Origin: Trochalopteron elliotii
Taxonomy: Eukaryota; Chordata; Aves; Passeriformes; Leiothrichidae
NCBI GenBank assembly: GCA_024734555.1
Contig: JANPWX010000028.1
Coordinates: 2,453,158-2,517,157, forward strand
Reading direction: 5' to 3'
DNA length: 64,000 bases
Shown: in pieces, positions 33,399-46,000 of the stretch
Layout of the letters: the number at the start of each line of letters is the position of its first letter
Numbering within the stretch: the stretch's first letter is position 1
Translations under genes and position numbers: made by a program
Notes under the pieces: generated by a model
Seen by the model: only the letters and a program-made list of their open reading frames with translations
Databases searched by the model: none
What the model was told of the DNA's origin: nothing

Positions 33399-36084
33399 AA
33401 AGGTTATGTATTGTGACATTGTTAAAGAGTTAGGATGTTTGCTCTTTGGGACAAGAGAGACTGACCTGCTCCTACTGTGGTGCCAATTGCAGGATGATGA
33501 AAGAATGTGCAGGCTGCAGTGAAAACATTAGTGTGTAGGGAAACACCTGGAAGCAGTCCTGGCCATGTCTTTGCAGAATGCCAAGCTTACAGAGCAAGCA
33601 CTATACGTTACCTTTTCATCACCTGAGCAGATAATGGCAGGCTCTGGTTGCATACATAATCCCCATACACACTCAGCTGGTAAATCTGGCATACACAGAC
33701 AGAAATTCTATCCCCTCCCTCTACATCTAAGGGGAAGCAATCAGGGAAAATGAGGGATGCCTCCTGCTCCCACATCCCTTATTGCAGAGTGACGTGGCTT
33801 AGGAATGAAGGAATGCCAGGCAGCCCTTTGTCATATCGTACACAGTGTTGTGCACTGGTGTGGTATGCACATCCACTCTGCTGTTATGGACTGATTTATG
33901 TTGTCCATCAGAGACTTCTGGGTTTAGAGACCCTACCTACATTAAATGTTTTCGGTAAGACATGTTTCCCCTTCAGTTTTCAAGTACATAATACCATTTT
34001 TAGTGTACCCAGCCATTATGTACAAAAGCAAAAGTATGTGTAGAACAACAGAAAATGTTTTTGATAGAAGATGTGGGAAATGTTCTCTTCCTAATCTAAG
34101 CAAATAAACCCTTGTTAGGAATTGTTATCACCAGGACATGCATCTAGTCCCATTTGAAATAATGTGCATTTGGAAGCCCGCTCTGAAGTGGTCTGGGGTA
34201 AAATAAACAGAGGACTCTGTTAAGAATTTCTTTTTCTTTATTAAATACTAAAAACTTTTAATAACTGGGAAAGTGTAAGGAGGGTTTGCTATGGAAAATA
34301 ATAATATAACATGTATGGCATCATGGTTGTGTTACCAGAAATGGTTTCACTATTGCTTCATACTCGGTAGGTCCTGTAAGAGAGACAGAAAACAAGCAAA
34401 CTATGGAAAGCATCATTCCATCTGTTAATGCAAAGGAAATTTCTTCATTACCTGGTGACTCAATAGTGTATTTTGGACTGCAACACGTGTTAGTTATGGA
34501 AGTTGCCATTGAAAACAAGCACTCACTAGCATCTCACTGACCACTGCAATTCTGGGAGTATGAAGTGATCTGAGGTGTCCCTTGACAGCTGTAGGGAAAG
34601 TTTAGACAAACGTGAAAAGAAGCTGAACTATGAGAGGAGTTCCAAAAAATCAAATGTTAAGCCTTTCCATATCCCTCTCAGTCAGAAAAATGGCCCAAGC
34701 CAAAGACTTTAAGTGTACCAAGTTCCACAGTCCATCCATTTGAGATAATTTTTCAGTGTTACTTAATTTATCTTAGTCTACTGCTGTGTTAGAGCTACAA
34801 AATGTTGGAAGAGATGAGTACTCTTCCTTAGTATACCTATATCTCTTATATTTCTGCAAATTGCAAAGACAAATTGAAAGAGGGCCTAATTGTAAGCTTA
34901 GATCACTTCCCTTCCTCCTCTGCAGTTTACCACATACAGGAAAAAACGAAGTGGTGCAAAAGAAATGCTCTTTTCCCATCTTTACATAAACCATAGCTGT
35001 AAACCAGTAATAAACTTAGTGCATAAACCTGGATACTGTAGCAAAATTCAGGAGTCTCTTCCTGTTCTGTTAGGACTCACTGGTGACAAAAATAAAAAGG
35101 ATCAGGGGACCTTTTTCCTGTCATAGATTCTCCAAGACACAGCTTTTACTTAGTTCAGTGCCTGTTCAGCAGAACATCTTCTAGTTCACCCATTGCCAGA
35201 GGCTGACCTTGAGGTCCATGGTCATCATGGTCTCTTCTCCTCCCTTTCTGCCATTAAAATTCAGCCTCTCAGTTACTTTCACCTGTATCCTACAGGGAAA
35301 GATTGAGAGAGCCTCTGTTTGAAGTTATGTCACAGTAGATGATGGTGGATCAAAGAGTTGGCTGTTGGTTGCTCACACCAGCAGCTAACCCAAACCATAC
35401 CATGACCCAGAATGCAGCAGGAAAAGTGACTTGGCATTGTGTTGGATGGCATAACTGTCATGAGCCGTGTAGCAAATGGAGAGGGACACATGGAACGGGA
35501 AAGTGAAACGTTGCACAAATGTCAGCTCATTAGGAAGTTGTCCAGTACATGGAAGAGTGAAAAGGGAAAAGGCAGGGAGAATAAAAATGTGAAGAGAATT
35601 ATATGTATAATACTTTGAAACTAGTTTAGCAACATGTGTTTACTTCTTTCATATAGCAAAGCAGGAAGTTAACTGCACAGGATTTCTCTTGCAGCTCTGG
35701 TGATACTCACTAATGAGCTGAACTGTAACTCAGTACAGTTACACGTTTTGGCTTGTGCCATTTCTCACATTGATGACAGGTTTAAACATGCAAATAAGCG
35801 CTGGACAAGAATGGCAGTAGAGGAATGAAGCCAGGAGGGGAGTGGAGTGCTGTGGGGGAAAAATATACAGCAAATCTGTGTTGAAGACAAGCTCATACCT
35901 AGGGACACCAACCCCACTGAAGGTGTGAACAAAACCTAGCATCAATAGATACCTATGTCCCCAAAAATAAATTGGCAGCAGGGAATGTTCATGATCCTGA
36001 AATGAAATTAGCTGCACTAGCAAACTCCTAAAACACTCTCTTGTCTTACTTTCAGCCTAAACCAGCTGGACTCCTTCCCAGCTG
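33399..36084. other. Intergenic, no gene seen
   Basis: No coding exon or mobile element was recognised. Base composition is moderately AT-rich throughout. Confidence 0.6.
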
Positions 36085-36390
36085 TCCTGAAGATTTGTCC
36101 AGGCTGTAGGACTCAAACACTGTCAGCCTGTCTTCATAGAAGAGGTGGTCCACTTTTTTGATCGCTTTTATGGCCTTCCTGTGGACCTGCTCCTGTGCTA
36201 AGGACCCCAGACACAGGTGGGGTTGCATCAGAGCAGAGCGGAGGGACAGAATCACCCTCCCTTGACCATCTGGTCACACTTTTTTTGATACAGCCAAGGA
36301 TATGGTTGATTTTTGGAGCTGCAAGTGCACATTTCCAGCTCGTGTCCAGCCTCTCATCCACCAGTACCTTCTCATCAGGGGTATCAAATT
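36085..36390 (-). mobile_element. CR1 LINE fragment
   Basis: Inverted CR1 sequence: GTCTTCATAGAAGAGGTGGT, GCCTTCCTGTGGACCTGCTC, GGTGGGGTTGCATCAGAGCA and CATCCACCAGTACCTTCTC. It covers the end of ORF2 but lacks the true 3' terminus. Confidence 0.9.
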
Positions 36391-36714
36391 GTTTCTTTGC
36401 TGAAAGATTGGATTCCACTGAATCAAAATAAATGAATCATACAGACATACAAATATGTCAAGTATGTAGAACAGGTATTTGACCCTTGCCTCTGTCCTCA
36501 GTCTTGCTATATCTGTACCAAGTTTAGTGTATGACTGATGTGAACTCATCAGGAATTACCTTGTGCACACCACACCTCAACCTATTTACTTTGAATAGGC
36601 CGGAAGCAATGACCATATTACACTGTTTGTATTGATTTGGGAACCACACCTTATGATTACCTTATCTTTGGGCTATGATTGTGAGGCATCCTCTTGCATT
36701 TACATTTCTGCTGC

Positions 36715-36850
36715 TGGTTTTCTGTGCAACTGGGGACAACTTATTTAAATATGCTATGGCTCCATTTCTTCATCTCTAAATTGGGAGCTATTCTTTCCTC
36801 ATGAGATTGTTATGAAGACACATTAATTAACGTTGATAAACAGAGGATAT
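36715..36850 (+). mobile_element. MIR-type ancient SINE
   Basis: The segment has the layout of the MIR core and tail: CTGTGCAACTGGGGACAACT, CCATTTCTTCATCTCTAAAT, GGGAGCTATT and GAGATTGTTATGAAGACACA. MIR elements were active before the bird-mammal split, so a diverged copy is plausible here. Confidence 0.7.
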
Positions 36851-39800
36851 CCTGGGGTGAATGAGACAGATACATGAAAAGTATTCTTATTATTCATATT
36901 ATGACAGCACATTCTGCTTGTATGTGCACAGGGAATATGCACACCAGCTCAGAATGGGTAGGGTTTACCTGAACTATACATAAGGGTGGGATTAGTTTTC
37001 GTTAGTCACCTAACACCTACTAGTCACTGTTGTAGGCTTTTTATATTATTGATAGAGACAGAAAACCTCAGGCAATGAATTTTTTATCTAAGAGTGATAG
37101 AAGACATCTTCTTCTGTAAGTATCTATTTCTTCCCACTGGCTATGGAACCTGGAGCAGCTCATAGAAAATTTGGAGGTGCACAAAGGAAAGTGAGATTAA
37201 GCACAAACTTGCCATTTTGATCAAACAACTGCTACTGTTTATTACTTATTCATTAGAATGATAAGGCAAAAATATCACCTATATTGTACCCACCATATCA
37301 TTTAAAGTTAAGTTGGACAGATGCATAACAAAAATTATACAAGTGTATACCCAGCTTTATTATTGCACGTGGGTTCTCATTACACTGTGTAGTTGTACAG
37401 ACACAACACTGGAGAATCACCTGGAAACTGTGGAAACTCCAAGTTCTGCAGGCATGAGCTAAGGTTTCTTCACTGAATGCATGGCAAGCCCTAGCCCCAG
37501 AAATTGAATATGCAGCAAGAATCCATTTAAATGTAACATCAGAGCTGAGCTCACATTTGGAAGAAGGAAAGGAGGAGTAGGAAGAGGTGAAGGAGGTGAA
37601 CTCATCTCAGGTATCCATTTAAACATCAGTAAGATCAGTGAGTCATTGTTATAGGTCTATACCTATGTAGGAATATTATATTGGCAGCCTCTAGCCATAA
37701 CATGGACCAGATGCTATATTCCCTAGCCTTCCCTCCTACGGCCAAAGCATTTTTCATACAGCCATGTCAGAGTGTTTAAAAACTGCCAATATCCGACTTG
37801 CCTGCAAGATACTGTTATCTAAGCTTATTTTGCAAGGCCTTTATGGTAAGGGCTCTGTTCCTGCTGTAGGTGTGATTTCTAGCATAAAGGTTCCAGTTCT
37901 AGTCACTATAGCATTACAGATAAACTGTTACTATTTGCAATTAACAGAATATTTTCTCAACCTCCTATAATCCATAGTTGTTATACAGTGCATGCATTCC
38001 ACTCACAGATAAAATTCCATTTATACATATGCTGGACATACAGAATATTCACATTTTAGGATATAGTGCAAGATAGTCTAACACATTTACTATTGTCATG
38101 CAAGAAAAATCTTTATACATTCATAGGGAATCTGAGCCCAAGTGGCAGTAAAAGTTGCTATATATGGTTTAGTGTTTGATTTTTCTAAGTAAAATGGTCT
38201 TCCGAAACTCCTGTGATGACCATGTTGGATATTCTGGCTGTATTGTAACTGCTGTTATTATTATTAATCACAGTATTGCCATTCCTATACAGTAGCATAT
38301 TTGTGATTATTATTCCACCTTAAATATTCCTTTACATTATGATTTAATCTCTATCATTCATAAGTTTGAATAAATTTGGGATATAAACATTACCTAATCA
38401 TAAATCCTGTATGTACTGTGAGATAGCATATACTGAAAGTGCAGCTCAGGACAAGTCACACTGTGACCTGTGTCCTAGGATACTTTTGCACATATCAGAA
38501 TAATAATAAAAAAAAAACTAGGGATAGATTTAATTTTTACTTGTCATGTAAAAATTTTCTGTCAATTCTAAAACATTAAATGCTGCACACATGCAATAGA
38601 ATACAGTTTGCATCTCATCTAGCCACTTCTCAAGACACCAAGTAAAGCTATCCCATTTGAAACACTTGAGCTAATACTATAATTTAATGGATGTAGATCT
38701 TTAATTATATTGGTTATATTAAAAAAGCCCAAACAGCACAGAAATGGAAAACTCAGAGTCCAAGAGTGTTAAAACATTAAGGTACTTGGCCAAATGACTC
38801 CCTTAAATATTAAAGTTGATTTTTCTCTAATCTTGAAACACTCATTAATTTAACGTGCATTAGAGAAAACATGTTCAAATATTAAATTGGGTGATTTCAC
38901 GAACTTGTAACTCATTAATGTGACTGAGGTTCAGGACTCAATTAAAAAGGCAGAAATTGGATTTCATTAAAATGAAAATAAAATATGTAAGCAATTAATG
39001 GCCACCAACCACATATTATGAAGTACAGATTTTGTTAGATGTGTTTACTATTTGAAGATCAGAAGTCTGACCAATAAAGATAATGGTACTAGCCTATAAG
39101 ATAAAACTTCTGCAAGCATCTGAATTACGTGAGTTTAAAAAAATAGAGGTGTGAAAACTAGTTAATTTAATTTATATGGATTAACAAGTAGCTAAGTGAA
39201 AGTCACTAACCGCAAATAGACCATAAGCTGTGTGGAGTACAATAATTTCTGAGATAACATTGACAGATCTGGCATTCACATTTCCACAAAAATACTGAAA
39301 ACTTGCAGAAACTTTGGTGAACAATATAACATCTGGAATGTGCCTAACACTAGTCATGAAAATAAGACTAGTCTGGTTTGCAGTCCAATAAAAAAAATCA
39401 AGAAGTTACTAAATGAAGAAATATGAATTGAATACCTACACAGAGAAGAGATTACTGACAATAGACTGATCTATACAGTGGGGCTGAGTAGGTATAAAAG
39501 CTGCAACTGGAAACTCTGACAAGTAAAAGTCATGATAAATAACAACTTATGAGTAATTAATTCAGAAAAAAAGAGAAATGGAAACACTTGAATGCCACAG
39601 ATATGACTACTTTCTCTTTGCTGCAGAATGTTACATGGGGGCTATTTGACAGGCAGCCAATCTGGGCTGAAACCAGAGCAGAGATGGTCACAGCAACCAA
39701 GAAGGATGTTTCATCTGCTTCTTGGCACAATAACCAGCAGGTCTGAGGACCATGTCCTCTGTGCCACAGCCACTAAGCAGCTCTGGGCTGGCACTGGGTT

Positions 39801-40139
39801 ATACATGGACCTGCACTTTGGCAGAAGTTTCTGGTGCACTGCCTTACCCCTGTGTCAGCAAAATACAGCAGATATGCTCTTTTATAGTCAGGTGCTGTCT
39901 TGCACTGCATTTTTCTTTAGGTACCAATATTGTACTATGTAAAACTGTAAAAAAAATAAAAGTATCATTTTCCTTCTGTAGTTAAATAGCCTCTGTGGAG
40001 TTTGAATACAGTCCTGGAGCTAGTTCTGTACCTACAGATACCCTTCCTAGAGCATGTTGGTATAATGAATGCTACTACATATAATATATACTGTATATAA
40101 TACCAATAATACCAGTACTGTTGCATGCTGTTATTCTCT
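36851..40139. other. Intergenic AT-rich block with one exon-like stretch
   Basis: Mostly AT-rich sequence. 38820-39010 is unusually dense in TAAT/ATTA motifs. 39627-39980 looks like a terminal exon (listed separately). No mobile element was recognised. Confidence 0.55.
39627..39980 (+). ncRNA. Possible terminal exon of an unknown transcript
   Basis: A strong acceptor (CTTTCTCTTTGCTGCAG) ends at 39626 in AT-rich DNA. It is followed by about 320 bases of clearly higher GC content and then AATAAA at 39955-39960. This is what a last exon looks like. The 104-codon open frame within it (39628-39942) is not recognisable as a known protein, so a long noncoding RNA is more likely. No partner exon is identified. 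Confidence 0.25.
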
Positions 40140-41430
40140 CCAAGATGCAGGATAGCATTTGTTGAATTCCATAAAATGTTTGTCAGCCCATTTCTTCAGC
40201 TTGTCAAGGTGACTCTAATAGCAGACATACCATCCAGCACCATGACTGCTCCCTAAATTTGGATATCATCTGTGAACTTGTGGCAGATACAAGCTGTTCC
40301 ATTGTCAAAGCCATGAATGGAGATGTTAAATAATATTGCTCCCAATATGAATGCCCAAGGAATACCACTTGTAAACAGACACCACATCATTTTCAGCCTG
40401 TTGCTCCAGCCTTTTTTTTTACTCACTTTAATTCACCCAGCTAGTGAATTAAACTAATGGGTAAACCCACCTACTCTGTCGATCTAGTTTAGCTCCAACG
40501 GTGCTGTAAGAGCAGAGACAAAAGCTTGCCAAAGTGTAGGGCATCCACTTCTCTGCCCTCATCTTCAAATCCAGTCATTACAATGAAGAATACAATTACG
40601 TTGGTCAAGAACAATTTGCAATTGGTAAATCCATACTTTTTTTTCCCCAATCACTTTCTTCTCTTATGTGCCTGTACATGGCTTACACAAGGATTTGCTC
40701 CTTAACCTCCACAAAGACGAAAATAAAGCCAGGTGGTCTCTTTCTCCTTGTCATCCTAGAAGATGAGTGTGACATTTGCTTCTGCAGTCATTGGGAACTT
40801 CTGATCATTGTAACCTCTTGAAGAGACAGAGAACAGCCTTGCAGTGATATCAGTCAGGCTTCCTACTTGGCTTTGCGTTCAAGTTGTTTGAGTAATCCCT
40901 AACTCAGTCTTCCTCTAAGACTGGTTATATTCCACCAAACATATGGAAAGCCTGAGAACAAATTTTGCCAATAAAAACTGGGATGTAAAAACCTCCACTT
41001 TTCAGACTCCTTCATTACTAGGCTACCTGTTCACTTGGCATTATTCTTCCTCTTGCTGCTTCCTTTGTGTACTTCACCAATTTTGACTCTGGCTAGACTT
41101 TGGTTTTTTTAATTCAATTGTTTCAGACTTGGGCATTCCTTCTCTATTTATCCTCAGCAGCCAATGCCACCTTCTCTGTCCCATAGGATCCCTTTTTCCT
41201 ATCTAAGCCCTGTCAGGAGCCCCTCATTGAGATAGTCTGGCCACCTCACATCTGCATCATGTCCTGCAGACAGAAGTTGATGCGTCTCGTGGTTTGAGAC
41301 TCACTCTTCTGGGGTTCTTTTTCTTTCAAAGGAGCAGCTCCTGGGAACTTGCACAACAATAATCTGCCTGAGGTCCTCTTCTTTTAAGTTCAGAGTTGAT
41401 GCCACTTCTTGCCTCTTTTGCTTTCCATCT
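40140..41430 (-). mobile_element. Old, long CR1 LINE fragment
   Basis: Inverted CR1 ORF2 sequence can be followed through TTGGATATCATCTGTGAAC, AATGCCCAAGGAATACCACT, GATGAGTGTGACATTTGCTT, CAGCCTTGCAGTGATATCAG and GAGTAATCCCTAACTCAGTC. It is the longest CR1 piece in the window, highly diverged, without its 3' end, and the right part (after about 40930) is assigned less surely. Confidence 0.78.
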
Positions 41431-42064
41431 TCAAATCTTATGGCTTACTAGGTCTAGACCAAGCAATCCTCATTCTTTTGTTATTAGAATCAGCTAGGCA
41501 GAAATAAAAATAAATTTTATTATTCAACAAGCTTATTTAAAAGAAGATTTTTTTTTCATCTTGACATGTATCAATAAATTGATCCTCAGAATGTACTACT
41601 GTAAATATTTTATTGTATTCTTATAATCCAGCATCCTTGGCTTTCCTCATACTGGCCACTTTCCCAATGAAAAGGTAAGTAGTATACTTCTCTTGGTGTT
41701 TCTGCTGTAAATACAAAATAGGTGTCTGTAAAGACTCTGCTGAATTCAGCGGAGTTCTCTTCATTTACACAAGATCTATTCCAGGTGTTGATTCATGAAC
41801 TCTTGAAATAATTCAGATACAGAGCTATCCTTTTGTGTCCATGAGCTTCTCATTGCCTCTGATTTTTTAGCAGGTATTACAGTATCTGATTAACCTGTGT
41901 CATTTGGACATACTTTAATATTGCCTCTAACACATAGATTCTCTTCCAATGTCAGGTTTCACAGGTTTTGGTTCTAGGCATCCTGCTCCATTACATAGAT
42001 AAGACCTAACATTTTGAGACAAGACCTGAGGCAAAATAAAGATTTGTGGGTAGATGCAGAGTTC

Positions 42065-42110
42065 ATAAAATGTGCATGCAGATAAAATGTGCACACAGAT
42101 AAACTGTGCT
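42065..42110. repeat. 17-base tandem repeat, about 2.7 copies
   Basis: Units ATAAAATGTGCATGCAG, ATAAAATGTGCACACAG and a partial ATAAACTGTGCT follow one another directly, with two mismatches between the full units. Confidence 0.85.
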
Positions 42111-42984
42111 TATTTTGTGCACCTACTCATAGGCAAGAACTGTCTTTTAAAAAACACGACGGTTTAAGGTGTCAGCTTCCCTTCTGAGAGTCCATTTATC
42201 TGCCACGTAGAGCTGTGACTCTTACCTTGGGGACAGGTGACTTCATTCCCACCAGAGCTTTGTAATCCTGGTAAAATCTTCCTGAGTATTAATTGCCTCT
42301 TGCGCTAAGAATGGATGGCTCAGAGGCTAACACCAAGCCCAGTGCCACAACACCCTGTACTGGGCAGTGCAAATCCCAGCAGGAAGCACAGTATGCCTGA
42401 AGAGCAGCCCTTCCTGGGGATTTCCCTGCCTGTCACCAGGCAGGAGAGATGGATGCATAGCAACTTGGGCTGAGTGTGAACAGGATGTGGTAGAAGATGA
42501 TTTCAAGGCCCTTTACAAGGTAATGACTGTATTTCTGATTTCAACAACTAAATATTCATATGTTCTATTATATTTTCCTGCTCTTGCTTTTTTCTCTGGA
42601 AACACTATTGTGTTATACACACACATACACACAATTACTACAAAATTTTCTACTGCAAATCCTGACAACTAAAAGATTTATAGTAGCCACTGCACAAAAA
42701 CTTAGAGCAAAAACTCATGTATAGTAAGAAATTTGGAATTTCACTATACAAGCATAAGAAGTGTTAGGTTATATATGTGTCTGTCTTGCCTTCAACTACC
42801 TGGTGGATCTTCAGGTTCTTTCCTAATAGTGTCCTGAAGCTCATGCCCATGCCTGCATATGGCACTGGAAAGACCAGTGAACCATGGCTTTATACCAGTG
42901 AGTGGCCAAAACACAGCTAGTTTAAGGGACATGCCAAAAATTTCCACGCTATTCCATTCCAGATGGCTGGAACTGGCATCACTT

Positions 42985-43050
42985 TTCTCCAGGTTTGGTT
43001 TCCTCATACATAAAATGAAATTAATAATGCAAGATTACCTCAGTAGAGCT
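42985..43050 (+). mobile_element. Possible MIR-like SINE tail
   Basis: GGTTTCCTCATACATAAAAT followed by GAAATTAATAATGCAAGATT and ACCTCAG resembles the MIR region TTTCCTCATCTGTAAAATG. Only about 65 bases are recognisable, so this is weak. Confidence 0.35.
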
Positions 43051-46000
43051 ATATGGCTAACCTACTGTTTATACAATGTGTAAGCCTGTGGCAAATACTT
43101 TCACATGATTTTCTGAGGATGAGACAACACGCCTATAATGAGGACTGGCACTGATGCTTGTCCATCCAGAGCATGCAGATCCACAGCAGATCCCCCTGGC
43201 AGAGTGAAAGGCAGAGTGTGGGCCAGGTCACACCAGTTCAGAGGCTGACACAGCCTTTGTGTAACTCCTTTACCACAGTTCTGTCCTCCACACACCACAC
43301 AGGTAAAGGGTATGGGCAGCACCATTGTTACCACCCATACTCACACAACTCCAGCCAGAGCCAGCACAATGGCACCCAGCTTGCACAACCAACACCCTTC
43401 CACCTGACTACATTGCTATAAGCAGCTTCTGCAGGGGACTATGCCCTACATTTCAGGCCATTACTAGCAGCAGAAGCAAAGGTGCAAGATCATCCCTACA
43501 AACAGCTACACGCCTTCAGGAGGCTGACACACCCAGTGAAGTGGGTGCAGTAGCAGTGACACACACCTATGGAAAAGGCTGGATTTGGTAGTTAGCGACT
43601 TGCTGCAGATCTGACTATACATGTTGCTGTCATTTCAACACAGTGCCCTCAAAACATCAGCCCATAGTTTAGCATCGTCCTTCTCCAGCATGTACACATA
43701 TGAAGCCCTCATTGCAAAAGCCTGCTTGCCACACCTCACAAATGATAGATGCTGTGACAGATATCACTGCAGATAAAAATCTTAGCTGTGTAAAAGTATG
43801 AGAAACCATAAAGAAAAGTATCATTAAGGCAGAACAAGATAGTATATATGCAGGGTTTTATCATCCTCGTGTCTGTTGAACACTCATTTTTAAAAGGAAG
43901 CTGAAACACAGGTAAAGAACATACGTATACCTGCTGGGTACACAACATGTCTCATATACTGGATATACACATTAGCTTCATGATTAGTGATGTCTCCCAC
44001 ACAGAAATCAATTATAAATTAATCTCTCACAATGGCACTGGGAAACACTGGACTAATGGTTCCTCTTCTGAACCAGCACTAAAGAGCAGCAGTTTAAGTT
44101 GAATGCAGCACAGCATTGCAGGCCAACACTTCCAGTCTCTGCCCAGACTGCAGTAAATCGGGTTAGTTCTACAGTTTAGGAAAAAACTCTCAATACAATG
44201 ATCCTGAGTCAAACCACAGTTATATTTAATTGAGAGTAAAGCCTGATATGGTTTGGGAGAAATCTGACCACCACTTCCCTCATCTTCTTCTTGGCACCAA
44301 ATTTTTATGCAGAAAGATGAAGAAGAAATGTCAATACACATAGAGGGCCCTTTGGAAAGAACCTGCATTTACTTCACTGGGAGTGTTCAATCTGGCTCTT
44401 GACCATTTAAACCAGAATGTTAAACATATTTTAATTCTCATATTTCTGTTAGAGCCACAGTGAAATGGCTGATGTTCAAAACATGAAGTTGACACATATG
44501 AGGAATCCAATTCAGTGCTGGTGACAACAGCAAGGTGGAACCTTGTGGGAACTTACATCAAAGGTAAGTTTTGGCCAAAGCCTGCAAGGAGCATTAGCAT
44601 CTCTGGACACTTTCTGATGCATCACTCCAATATGTTTGGTTTGGAAAAAAATTCTTTTGATGCAGTTAAATGTATGAAAGGACAGATGGCATCTAGCAGA
44701 TGGTTTAGAAAACAAAAAGCAGGATCTGTTTCAGATCCCATGGAAGACTCTGTGTGCTGTGGAATACCTGTGTGCAGAGTTACCCCACCTCAAATTATGG
44801 AATTAACAGTATGTTACGTAATAAACAAAAAAAATTAATTAGTGCTGAAAGACACATTGTTGGTTTTAATGTTATTATTTTAAAAAATTATGGTTGTAGG
44901 AAAGCAGCTTCTTTTAAGCTTTTATAGTATAAAGGTGCCTTAAATCAGCCTCTCTGTGAAAGCAGATAGCAGTTGTACTATTGCATATGAATACATTGGA
45001 GCCTGTATGTGTTGATTCAAAGATCAAATGAGGTTTTTTTGGCTCAGTGAGCAATCTTTACAAGGCATATCAACTTGAAAGTTTTAACACAAGGAGCATA
45101 TCAGCTGGACAGGCTGTGCAGGAAAATCCCATGCACTGCAAATTAATGCGCTAATTTATTTAATCATTTTCCCCCCTAAGACTTTGATAGAATCAAATGA
45201 AAAAAGCATGAGGATTTGATAATTAAAGTAATTAAAACACATTTCTAAAGTTAAATATGTTTTCAAGATTAAAATTTAGTCATGCTCAACGCATATAATA
45301 CTCTACGTGCCTTCTTTACTGATAAGTGAATAGGTTGTCCCTTACCACATCATGTAACTTCTAGATCTGTCAAATGTGTTGATTCAAGCAATTTTATGCT
45401 TTCCCACCAGGTAGTTCCTGGTTATGGTGATTCTCTTTGTAGCAAGGCAGAGTTCTTTTACTGCTGTTTTTGTCTTTTATTGAACTGCCTGGAGGGATTG
45501 CTGTTGGCAACACACAAAGCTCTGACTGCTTTCTTCCTACTACACTTCATAAATATTACCAAATATACCTGCATTACATTTTCTCCTTACAGCAATTTCA
45601 TTGCTAACCTGAAGCAAAACCTGAGTGGGAATACTTTCAACTAGTGCAGAAGCATCTGCTGATTCATCAGTCATTATGCATATGCTTCACGGAAATTAAT
45701 GAATAAATGCATTTTTACAAGCACGACTAAAGGCACTGATCATTGGGAACTTGTAACATTTCTATCACTACTTTTTTCATGAAGAAGCAGAAAATGGCTT
45801 GAAACTGTTCTGAAATGAGACATGATTTTTTTACAAAAATATCTAGAAGAAATATAAACAGTTTGTATCTGGAATGGAAACTGGGAGGAGACCTTCCTAG
45901 AGCCACCTGTCCCACGACTTCCTGTTACCTTCTGCACCCTTCCCAAAGCACACAATTGCCTACTCCCAGCACAAGCACCCTGGAGCACTGGGCAAATGGC

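Noticed and set aside
44515..44840. Good plus-strand donor CAAAG|GTAAGTTTT near 44562
   Set aside because: I saw no matching acceptor or recognisable exon beside it, and isolated donors are frequent in 64 kb.
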